Part shown: positions 34,956 to 43,933 of the stretch, one piece after another
Layout: each line of letters opens with the position of its first letter
Position numbering within the stretch: position 1 is the stretch's first letter
Assembly: GCF_029784165.1 (NCBI RefSeq)
Contig: NC_073695.1
Span: 191,669,357-191,733,356, forward strand
Reading direction: 5' to 3'
Length of the DNA stretch: 64,000 nucleotides
From: Wyeomyia smithii
Taxonomy: Eukaryota; Arthropoda; Insecta; Diptera; Culicidae
Translations under genes and position numbers: made by a program
Notes under the pieces: generated by a model
Told to the model about the DNA's origin: nothing
What the model saw: only the letters and a program-made list of their open reading frames with translations
The model's database searches: none

Positions 34956-35884
34956 TATTTATTTTTTGTTATTTTTGTGAAGTGGTACAGAACTGGTTTA
35001 TATCGTATCATTTATTACATGTGGTGGTGAACACAGCCAATTTTTCCATTCTGTGCTCTAAGGCAGGTTTTTTTTTGATTCATTAGTTTTAACACAAATA
35101 AGCATTTTTCGTTAATTTATTCGGGAATTAAATAACATGTAATTATAAATATCTTTACTCGAAAACACGCTTCGTTTTGTTCATCTTTATCTTAAAAAGA
35201 AAACAATTTTCTCCCCTCTCAACAAACTTGAGCTTACATTCTATGTCCACCACATTATCTGCTGTTGAGAGAGCGCAGAGCAATAGTAGGCGAATAAACG
35301 CTTATAATTTGACAGAGCAGAAGCCCAGTTTAACTTTTGTAAATTGCTCATCCGCACACGCAAGATAAGTGAAATGAATTACTTAGCAAACATCAGAGAA
35401 TTGCTTTACTGTTCTCACCGCTCTGCGGTGCGACAAAAACAGTATAAAGTCGAACGTTCTGCAGAATACGCACCCGTGGTGAGTTCTGAATCTTCCTATA
35501 ATATGAAATTCATAATCTGTTGGGATGTGGCTTCAAAACCTACATGTTTTGTTCCTCGGCCAACTTTTCTTTTAGTGACTGAAAAGCTGACGAAAAGCTG
35601 GTACGACTAAATGTGGTTCATAACTCACTCTGTGTGAGAGAAAGTCCAGTTCTCCAAGGGTTTGACAGGTAGAGGAGGAAATGTGAGCAAAACTCAAGAG
35701 AATGGATGAAGTCTGCTCGAATTCTACAGATCAGGTTACAATGGAATAAGTTCAAATTACAGATAATGGAATGATTCCTGAAAAATGCACAGAGAATTTT
35801 CAACATCTTAGTAGGCCGTTAGAAATTTTATTTTCATTTCATGTGCGCCCCTTCGAAAATGTTAGTAATTGGAAAAAGAAAAAG
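34956..35884. other. Unassigned interval
   Basis: Mixed composition, with several short open frames between 35180 and 35610 that lack motifs. No bounded repeat is visible. Confidence 0.35.
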
Positions 35885-37130
35885 TAGGAGGGTGGTATTC
35901 AAGACACGACCGCATGACGTTGACTACCGTATTCTTATTAAAAAAAAAATCCGTTGAAGCAAATAGTAGAGGGAATTGCAACGCTTCTTTTACATAACTT
36001 CTGTAACAAAATTTCGAGGCACCAAAAGGTACCAGTTGCCGATTATTCTCGTTTACTGGTTAGTCCGTCCAGAATTCCAGCCATTTTAGTATTTTGCATT
36101 AGCCATTTATTACTAACAGCCACCAGCATAACGGGTGAAACCGGCACGAGATGACCGGTATTATTTTGTTTTTCCTCCTTTTAGCTGCTAACACCGAGCG
36201 TCCGTATGTATCCGGTACGGTTTAATAATGAAACTGATGGGGTGAAATGTTCGAACGATACGTTTTATACCAAGGCTTCGTCAGATAATTAGAAAGAAGG
36301 AGGGGCTACATAGATGATGGAATGGTAAAGACAAATGTTTCTTGAAAGCTGCGCCGGCCGCTGTCGTAATATTAACACCAACACAAACATGCATTTTTGC
36401 AAGGTTTTTTCCGCTAGCAGCAGCATTTGGTAAAACAGAAAATTCAATTAGCCGCTTCTGTACCAAAATTTCGAGGCACCAAAAGGTGCCAGTTGCCGAT
36501 TATATTTTACTGGTTAGTCCGTCCAGAATTCCAGCCATTTAAGTGTTTTGCAGTAGCCATTCACTACTAAAGCCACCAGCATTACGGGTGAAACCGGCAC
36601 GAGATGACCGGTACTATTTTGTATTTCCTCCTTTCAGCTGCTATCACCTAGCGTCCGCATGTCACTGGTGCGGTTTTGGAATCAGAATGATGGGGCGCCG
36701 GCCGCTGTCGTAAAATTAACACCAACAAAAAGATGCATATTTGCAAGGTTTTTTCCGCTAGCAGCAGCATAAACATCGGAAACAGAAAGTAACAACAACA
36801 ATGACAACAAAGTCAGATCGATTGTATCCGTTTGTGTCGACTGTGCTTGGGAAGAGAGGTAGTGATTGGCTGCGCGTAATGATTTAGACAATCGATATTA
36901 ATTACCAATTTTTCAATAGTGTATCTCAAACAATAGTTTGTTTTTGTTACATAGATTTAACCGTAAAAGAATTTCTGATCGATTGATGCCAAAACCTCGA
37001 AAACCTGATTATAGATGACTGCAAAATAAGCGCTCAAAACCTGACCACTTTTCTCTGGTTTTCCCTGGTTGAATTACTAGATTTTCAAATTCAGAGGCCT
37101 AACTTCGATATAGACGTTAGTCAACGTCAA
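35885..37130 (-). mobile_element. HINE-like element, complete copy E5 with internal tandem duplication
   Basis: Minus orientation: 5' end TTGACGTTGACTAACGTC (37130), then CAGCCAATCACTACCTCT (about 36870), AGCACAGTCGACAC and a GTTGTTGTT run. The body is present twice: 36465-36780 and 36008-36464 are copies offset by 457 bases. The second (promoter-distal) copy has a TATA box GGTATAAAACG (about 36271-36261); the first lacks about 125 bases including the TATA. Each copy has a 16-nt hairpin: GGCACCTTTTGGTGCC (36490-36475, perfect) and GGTACCTTTTGGTGCC (36033-36018). The 3' end has GCGGTCGTGTCTTGAATACC forming the terminal hairpin, then CACCCTC. There is no conserved ORF. Confidence 0.78.
36008..36780. 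repeat. 457-bp-offset tandem duplication inside copy E5
   Basis: AAAATTTCGAGGCACCAAAA begins at 36008 and again at 36465, and the two following stretches remain alignable for about 300 bases, including CCGTCCAGAATTCCAGCCAT and GAGATGACCGGTA. The unit starting at 36465 is shortened by a deletion between GATGGGG and GCCGGCCGCT. Confidence 0.85.
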
Positions 37131-38100
37131 AAAATGAACTAGTTTTTTGATAGCGTTTGAATTTACGCTCAGTTGAGAAAAAGAAGTGAAGTGAGAGTGT
37201 TGTCATAAGGTAAGCCAAATTATTAACGATAATAATAATATGTTATTTTGCAACATTCATTTGCATGCAAATTACAAACGTCGTAACTTGCATACAAATT
37301 TGCAGTAAAGATATATATATTTTTATTTCCCGGTGTTATTTATTTTCTCATTCAGTGCTCTCTATTGTTTTTATAATTTCAGTTGTGCAATTATGTATTT
37401 TTTTTTTCATTATATTATGGGCCGTTGTATGTCACTAAGACACTTAATACAATTTATCTCAATTTAACATTAAAGTTTTTTCGTTCACGAGAACCCAAAA
37501 AACTTTCATAAAACACATCTTCGTCACTTTGGAAATTTGATTACTGTTTATTTAATCGTTTGTTTCACCATCCTTCAAGATTTTACCTACGTCACAATGT
37601 TACGCCAACGCACTCGGTCCATGTCAGTCTGTTTTCAGTTTCTCGAGCGTCGCTAAGGTTTTGCTCCATTAGATCCAACCAGCTAACTCGTTGCGTCTCT
37701 ATGTCTTGTACCGGCCGAATTCGAAATTGCACCCTTCGAGCTTAGGTGGCTTCCCAGATTCCCAATAGAGTTAATCATCTTGTGGTTCAACCTTCGCCTC
37801 CATCACCAGCGCACGCTTGCAAGTCCTCCTCAAGTATTGTCCCTATCTCGTGTCCGTAGAGGACAACCGGCCTTACAAGCGTCTTGGTACCGGGTGCGCT
37901 TGATACGAGGACGAAGTTCAACAATCTTCTCGGTTTTGTGGTTTTCGTAGAAAGCTTCCAGCTACAATTCGGCTCCAGACTTCTCCACTGTTTCTGACGT
38001 TACCAAAACTCAGCTCCGTCGATTGCTGCGCTACCGCCTATGCGAGCTCACCCCCTCTCAGTTCCTCTTGCAAGCAGATGCAAATTGACTCTTTGACGTA

Positions 38101-38171
38101 CTCAACTTCAAGTTGTGTTCAAGTCCAACAAGTTCCACATCAAGTTGTGTTCAAGTCCAACAAGTTCAACA
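38101..38171. repeat. 33-bp direct tandem duplication
   Basis: The word CAAGTTGTGTTCAAGTCCAA is repeated with a period of about 33 bases, followed each time by CAAGTTC. It lies inside the RTE relic, just after the catalytic region. Confidence 0.85.
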
Positions 38172-38332
38172 TCTTTAGTGAAGCAGATAAACTGGCTGGA
38201 TTGATTGATGATCGTATCCCGCATGTTAAAGGCCGCACCTTCAAGCGCAATACTGAACAGCGACCAGAAAGGGTCGTCGCCTTTTAGAAGTCCCTTGCGT
38301 GTTTGAAAAAAGCATGATAACGCACTCGAAAT

Positions 38333-38382
38333 CTTTACATAGCACTGTAAACCGTTCTTTACATAGCACTGTAAACCGTTCA
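38333..38382. repeat. 24-bp direct tandem duplication
   Basis: The 24-base unit containing TTACATAGCACTGTAAACCG occurs twice in a row inside the RTE relic. It keeps the RTE frame (24 = 3 x 8). Confidence 0.85.
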
Positions 38383-39833
38383 TCGTAAGCGTCCATGAAA
38401 TCGATGAGTAGGTGGAGAACGAGGACTTGATATTCGTAACAATTTTGGAGGATCTGCCATAGCGTGAAGTAGTGAAGTGGTCCATTGTCGATCGCCCATC
38501 CGCAAAACCGACTTTATAACTTCCCACAAACCTTCTTGATAGAAGCGAGAGACGGCGAAAGATGATCTGGAAGAGTACTTTCTAAACTGAATTGCGAATC
38601 GTGATCGCTCGACAGTTGTCACATTCCAACTAATTGGTCTTCTTTTGTGCTTTCAATATTACTCTCTCTTTCCAGTCCTCCGATCAATTTTTCCTATCCT
38701 AGATCCCGACTATGAGTTGGTGCAGACAGAAAGCCAATCTATCCGTGCCCACTTTAAAAAGCTTCGCTGCAATGCCATCTTTACCAGCTGATTTGTTGTT
38801 CATAAACTACTTGATGGCATCCATAACTTCACCTTCATTTTTTAGACCAGTGTTAGGTATCTCTTGTGGCCGGCCCCGATTGCTGTACACAGATTACAGG
38901 ATTGGTTGGTAGATAGCATTACTACCCCAATTTGCTATGGCATAGTCAAAGAGACAAACGACCTTTTTGGGATTAGAATTACTCACCTGATATGGAGTTA
39001 AAAGGTAACGTTCGAAGAAGCATTACCTAGCAAACGCAAGGGCTTTACACTGACAAAGCAGGTGAGTTGACGTTTCAATTACAACTTGGCTCACAAACTA
39101 AGTCCGACGCACATTTGCTTCTTCACATCTGCGCTGGATACGTAGAGTTTCTTGTAGAACTTACGTGTTTCTTGAGAACGAACAGTACCTCCCACTTCAT
39201 TGTTCCCAGGCGGCTCTTTTTGTCCGGTAAAAGATGGGTCCTCTGCGAAGCAGCTACATTCCTCTCGTCGAGCCGATAGCATCTTTCGTTGCGCTGTTAA
39301 TGATTGACTTTGACTATACTTCAGCAGTTCTCTAGAGGGGCTTCAAGATGCTCTCCCTTATGCCTCAAACTCTGCGCGTACTTCCAGTGAACGCTTCGGG
39401 GAGTTTAAGTCGTTCCAAATCATACCGTGACGAATGACGGTGGTGGATGTCGTTGACAACCGAAAGACTACGACACATTTTAGGCATCAGGAGAGAGTGA
39501 TCAAAATCGATGCTAGGCTCGGACAGCGTTGTTAAACTCGCTCGCAAAAAGCATGCGATACTCCAAGTGGCGTTCTCGCCGCTACCGAAATCTCACACTA
39601 GAGATACTCCTGTCGTACTGTTTCTCATTCTCTTTTCCTTTTTTCATTTCACACTACCGAGCGTTGATGCTTGCGAGTTTTCTCATAGGCCGACACGCAC
39701 TCTCGCTCGCGTACTTTCCCACTCGCGTGTACCTCCCTTTCTCGCGAGCACAACCGTCAAGACGCATTATGACGATACGGAGTGACAAGGTACGACAAAG
39801 CGGAGTGGCGAAAAAAATATTTCGATGGGTAGG

Positions 39834-40202
39834 CAGGGATGCCACATATACAGATTTTTCAGTACTTATACAGATTTTTGCGTACTTTTTATACAGATAT
39901 CTGTATATACAGATTACAGATTTTCTGGAAATAGTACAGAACTATACAGATTTTTTTTTTTTGATTTTCGTGAGGTCGCGAAACAAACTTTTCGATATAG
40001 TTGAAAATCGAAAAAGAACTCAAATGCTATTGAGCGTATTGGAGGTTTCATTATATTTATATGTTACGCATAAACGTGTGCATAATTATGTTTTTTATTT
40101 TAAGGGATATGTCCAGTACATATGCAGATATTTATACAGATTGAAATATCACCAAGGTGATTTTCTGAGATTCGAAATACAGTTGAAATTGTGGCATCAC
40201 TG
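39834..40202. mobile_element. hAT-like MITE (369 bp) with CAGGGATGCCAC ends
   Basis: The left end CAGGGATGCCACATATACAG and the right end complement CAGTGATGCCACAATTTCAA are inverted repeats. Eight-base flanks TGGGTAGG (39826-39833) and CGAGTAGG (40203-40210) match at 6 of 8 positions, an aged 8-bp target duplication as expected for hAT elements. The interior is rich in TATACAGAT repeats. A long open frame crossing this region is accidental. Confidence 0.75.
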
Positions 40203-40299
40203 CGAGTAGGTGGTCGAATATCATACACGTTCAAGCATGCGATTCTATATAGATTTATCACCCCACTTTCGGCTGTCGGTGCACGATGCAAAACTGCTT

Positions 40300-40615
40300 G
40301 GCATCAGTTTAGCGATGGACAAGCCGCATGCGTGAGTCGGTGAACGAAGCATTTTCGTTTTCGGGCACATTTTTTCAAGCACTCCAAGTCAAGTACTCTT
40401 ATTCGAGTACTCGCGTATTTGGCGTGAGTAAAAAAGCAAAAGAGAATTCGCGAGCGGCTGTATGCTGGCTGCTGCTCTGGCAAATGCATGGATAATAAAG
40501 AGTTTCTCGAAAGTGTGTGTGCGAACGACTGGAGAAGCGTAGCACACATCTCAGTCTCGAGCAGAAAGGAGTGGATATGTTTTGCTTCTCGCTCGTTTAG
40601 CAACGCTGGGCTCGG
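40300..40615. repeat. Dispersed repeat, copy 2 (relative of 18097-18800 element)
   Basis: GAGAAGCGTAGCACACATCT, CGAGCAGAAAGGAGTGG and TTGCTTCTCGCTCG align with 18530-18615 in the same orientation. Weaker similarity extends leftward. No ends are defined. Confidence 0.5.
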
Positions 40616-41090
40616 ACGTCCTTGGAATCAGATGGGAAAAGAGAAGGGATGTTAGGGTGATCATTGCTGATTGGAGACCGTGTTAATGCATCTCCACAAA
40701 GGTCACAGAAAGGGGTTTTTGTTACTAACGGAAGGTAAGTTAGATTAGAATTCTCCTTCAAAAGTGATGCAATCATACATATTATTTCTACCCGTCTCTA
40801 TTCACCCTTTTCAGGTATATACTCTGTTCAGCTGGCTGATTAGAGAAGTACAATCAGCATATTCATACTTTGTACCAGTTTAGACTAACAGATAGTAAGA
40901 ATGCTGTTGGGACCATGCACAATTTGAATTGCAATAGAGCACAAAATTGATTAGTTTCCTGTTTTGAGGCCGAATCAAACCAACGCATAATAGAATGTCA
41001 TTAGGGCCAAAACAAACTGTCCGATGTGGATCCGCTTTTAACCAATACACCATAGAAAGGCTGTTGGGGTCACGCACAAATGTGTATAAT
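40616..41090. other. Unassigned interval
   Basis: Two related phrases with TGTTGGGACCATGCACAA and TGTTGGGGTCACGCACAA near 40900 and 41060 suggest a decayed duplication of about 155 bases. No gene is visible. Confidence 0.35.
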
Positions 41091-41594
41091 ATCGATTTCT
41101 CGAATTTCTCTTAGAAGTTGTGCTCAAAAGTATCGTCATCCTGGAAAAAGACCTCTACGCAAAATTTCGGATCAACAGGACTTTGGGAGCACGTGCCTCA
41201 AAGCGGTCAAGGTTTCAGTTTTTTTATCAATGAAAAAAATGAGATTTTGATTGGGTACTATTTCTGATGAGATGATACTTTTCAGCCCTACTGCTGAGCG
41301 GAATTGACGCCAAGCTCAAAAATATTTGAAGTTCCAAAAAGTCGTTTTTTCGAAAACAATTTTTTGGGATAGCACCAGTTTTCGCCATTTCTGAGTAATT
41401 CATGCATTTCTAAGGCATTTTGCAGCAAAAAACTTTACTGCTATTGTATTTTTTGCATCGATCAAAAAAGTGAAGCTTTGACCGCTTTGAGACACGTGCT
41501 CGCAAAGTCTGATTGAGCTGAAAGTTTGCATAGAGGCTTTTTCAAGATGACGAAACTTTAGAGCACTACTTCCAAGCGAAATTCGAAGATCAAT
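41091..41594. mobile_element. Fold-back MITE with about 120-bp imperfect inverted repeats
   Basis: The left arm from about 41100 (TCGAATTTCTCTTAGAAGTT ... TCAAAGCGGTCAAGG) and the complement of the right arm ending near 41594 align over about 120 bases at roughly 80 percent identity by eye. Shared words include TCGTCATC, AGACTTTG-like, GAGCACGTG and TCAAAGCGGTCAA. No ORF is conserved and no target duplication is certain. A transcript would form a long hairpin. Confidence 0.8.
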
Positions 41595-42430
41595 TGCCTC
41601 CTCAACGTAAACCATACTCACTTGAAAGTAACAAAAAATGTTATATTTCTTTCATTTTTTTGAGCCGATTTGAACCAACAAACAATGAAAATGTTGTTGC
41701 TCTCCCTATATTTCTTCTTTTTTATTCCTGAGCAGAAAAGTTGCGTGATTAATAAATAAATTAGGTAACCAATTTAAAAGCTAAAATATATGTCACAGGG
41801 GATATGAAAGCGCTCTCCATACAGTTCATTAAGCTGTAAATCAACAAAATTGTTTGTAGGGACTTTCCCGTTGACAAAGAAAATTGGAACTTCACGAGAA
41901 TATTGATTTTCTCCACGAAAACAAAACAATACGGAAACAGAACTTGATAGCCAACTTTTTACTACTAAACTTGAAAGCTGGATTCAACTCTCCGTAACTT
42001 TCCTCAATGAAATTAACGAGACTTACAGTAGCAACAAATGATAAAAGTCATTAGACCAAAATCGACCACACACTAAAGAAGGGTGGTAATTAAAAATATA
42101 TCATCTATTTTAAGCTGCCGTGAACTAATAAAATTTGTGCCGTGTCAAATAAATGTTGAGTAAAAAAAAACTAATCAAATGCCCTATATTAATTTCTTTC
42201 ATAAAAATAGCGGAAAATTGAAGCGTCTTAGAATTAGTCAAGTTAACCTTTCGTGCTAGAAGTGATGAAATTCTTATTTTATGTGTAAAATTTGAAATAA
42301 TTTTGCTACTGTCAATGAAATTGGGACTCGAAACTAAATTTCGAGATGATGTTTCTATTGTAATTTCGATGTTGAACACAGTATTAGTTAAACAAAAGCT
42401 TGATGATTACTCATTGGGAGATTTTCTTCT
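41595..42430. other. Unassigned AT-rich interval
   Basis: No gene, RNA or bounded repeat is recognised between the fold-back element and HINE-like copy E7. Confidence 0.4.
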
Positions 42431-42699
42431 TTGACGTAGAACTACCTCTCTCAGAAAGTGAATGAAATGAAAAACTAAAAACGGAACAGGGAAAATATAT
42501 GAATAATATCAAATGCTTATAAATCGGTTAATTTTCAACGGGATTTTTTCGTTCTTGGAGCACTCGATTGGAAGTTTTTCTATGTATCCGCCCAAAAGCA
42601 GAAATTTGTAATATGTTTATTCAAACTATTGTACTGTTAAAAATTGTCAAGTTTTGTCGAAACGCAAATTTCGACCTTAACTGGTCGCTAATTGCTTAC

Positions 42700-42775
42700 T
42701 TTCCCTAACACGGTAGAAAGAATATTATACTTACTCACTATATAAAAGCCTGCTTCTGCTCAAACAAATCATTTT
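42700..42775 (+). promoter_or_regulatory. Predicted core promoter of HINE-like copy E7
   Basis: TATATAAAAG at 42739-42748 is a strong TATA box. CAAATCATTTTACTAG, about 28 bases downstream, can serve as an initiator. The equivalent TATA boxes are CCTATATAAGAG in E1 and E2, GGTATAAAACG in E5 and CATAAAAG in E0, each preceded by a CCAAT or ATTGG word roughly 60-110 bases upstream. Conservation of position across divergent copies supports a real Pol II promoter; activity is not shown. Confidence 0.55.
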
Positions 42776-43113
42776 ACTAGTAGGTGGTAAGAAGGATGGT
42801 CTAAACATAGTATCGGCAGCATACAGTAACTGCGGTAGCGGTAACGGTAGTGAGAGCGACAACGGGTACCAGCAGCGTAGCGGGAGCGGTAGTAGGAGAC
42901 TCACAGTGCAGACGGCCACTTCTTCCGGTGAAGCTCTAACTTCTTAACAAGCTCTGACTTGTTCACAAGGTTTCTGGATCCTGGCAATCAAAATCTACCG
43001 GCCGTCTAAAATAAAGTTTGAAAACAGCTTTCCACTGTGTTGTCAGAGTACTTTAATCCCACTGTTGGAGTATCACAGAGATGCGATCATTTTCATATCC
43101 GATGCTAAACAAT

Positions 43114-43129
43114 TGTCCTTTCAAGGACA
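43114..43129 (+). promoter_or_regulatory. Histone-type 16-nt stem-loop in copy E7
   Basis: TGTCCT-TTCA-AGGACA forms a perfect 6-bp stem with a 4-base loop and is followed by AAACAACACC. Replication-dependent histone mRNAs end in a 16-nt 6-4-6 hairpin (canonical GGYYYT-TTYN-ARRRCC) flanked by A/C-rich bases. Matching 16-nt hairpins occur in E0, E1, E2, E3, E4, E5 and E8. The functional analogy is my inference. Confidence 0.45.
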
Positions 43130-43332
43130 AAACAACACCTTAACAGAAACGGGTGTGAATCGGTCTTCACAGCAGCAATTCGAACTCCATTCACATGTCT
43201 GTCAGCAAGAGCTAAATTTTGTTGTCCTCTAGCCGCATAGCTGCAATATGCAACACGCGACAGTATTGCGTTGCATCTTCTGCTACTTCCTTCTTTTCGA
43301 CAGGAAAAGAAAAATAACAGAAAAAAATCAAA

Positions 43333-43434
43333 ATGGCAATTGTCGATTTACTGGCTATGAATATCAACCCGGTTTCGGCAACACTTATGATAGTTGGCAT
43401 TTGGGCCTTTTTGGTACTTCGGATTAAAAAATGA
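43333..43434 (+). CDS. Possible 33-codon small membrane peptide within copy E7
   Basis: ATG in a good context (ATCAAAATGG) opens a 33-residue frame beginning MAIVDLLAMNINPVSA. It has a continuous hydrophobic segment TLMIVGIWAFLVL (about residues 17-29) and a basic tail RIKK before TGA. A single-pass membrane micropeptide would look like this. I know no family match, the frame is not conserved in other copies of the element, and it lies beyond the putative 3' hairpin, so chance is quite possible. Confidence 0.2.
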   Translation: MAIVDLLAMNINPVSATLMIVGIWAFLVLRIKK

Positions 43435-43861
43435 CACCTGAAGTCGCTTTCCGAGCTGTGGCCGCCATCTTTGTTCCGATAATACCCATATTGAGAGGTA
43501 TTTGGTATTTTGGTTATTTTCCGGGAATCGAAAGACAACATGCATTAAATCGACCCCAGATGCCATATAGAATATTCTCAGTGTCGCCACATTTTTTCCA
43601 GATAATTATTTCATTGTTAGATAAAAGTTATTGATCACTCTTGAATGCTATAATGCAAATAATATTACAAACAACTTTATATAGTCCTACGTCAACTTGC
43701 GGTCGTAGTTTTGCATACAATTCTTTTGTTATTTTTCAATCTGGATAGAAGAAAAGTCTATCCATGAGCAACTTTTCGATAGAATTAGGGAGTGTGTGTT
43801 TTTGTGTGTGTCGCTCAAACTGTCGCAGGAGACTAACTGATTTTCTGACGGTTGACGGTCA

Positions 43862-43916
43862 ATACTTGTACAAGTTATACTTGTACAAGTTAGTAACTTG
43901 TACAAGTTAGTTACAT
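43862..43916. repeat. Three tandem ACTTGTACAAGT palindromes
   Basis: The 12-base perfect palindrome ACTTGTACAAGT occurs three times within about 50 bases, separated by TA-rich linkers. It lies just downstream of the 3' end of copy E7. Confidence 0.8.
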
Positions 43917-43933
43917 TTCTAGTCGAAACTTCA

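Larger units (their letters stand above)
37590..39547 (-). pseudogene. Second RTE-clade retrotransposon, degraded
   Basis: Going leftward: the endonuclease end with DFDHSLLMPKMCRSLSVVND (about 39500-39435), normally SDH, and SSRYDLERLKLPEAFTGS; then ETRKFYKKLYVSSADVKK (about 39160-39110); RT motifs GFADGRSTMDHFTT (about 38510-38465) and HLLIDFMDAYD-like text out of frame; then GLLKGDDPFWSLFSIALEG (about 38295-38235), where the usual GLRQGD is altered. LVRPVVLYGHEIGTILEEDL (about 37878-37815) is the RTE C-terminal motif. Frameshifts, stops and two small tandem duplications (38101-38171 and 38333-38382) are present. Confidence 0.72.
42431..43733 (+). mobile_element. HINE-like element, complete copy E7 (plus orientation)
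   Basis: It starts TTGACGTAGAACTACCTCTC. AACTGGTCGCTAATTGC (decayed inverted CCAAT) and ACACGGTAGAAAGAATATTA lead to a clear TATA box TATATAAAAGCC at 42739-42750 with an initiator-like AATCATTTT 25-30 bases on. A GGTAGCGGTAACGG-type leader follows. The 16-nt hairpin TGTCCTTTCAAGGACA (perfect 6-bp stem, loop TTCA) is at 43114-43129, followed by AAACAACACC. The 3' inverted repeat ATAGTCCTACGTCAACTTGC is at 43681-43700 and a decayed terminal hairpin follows. A 33-codon frame (43333-43434) lies between the hairpin and the 3' end. Confidence 0.78.

Noticed and set aside
39529..40209. The longest uninterrupted open frame in the window (226 codons, plus strand)
   Set aside because: It crosses from next to the RTE relic into the hAT-like MITE at 39834-40202, and half of it is translation of TATACAGAT repeats and T runs. 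Composition is extreme and no motif is present.
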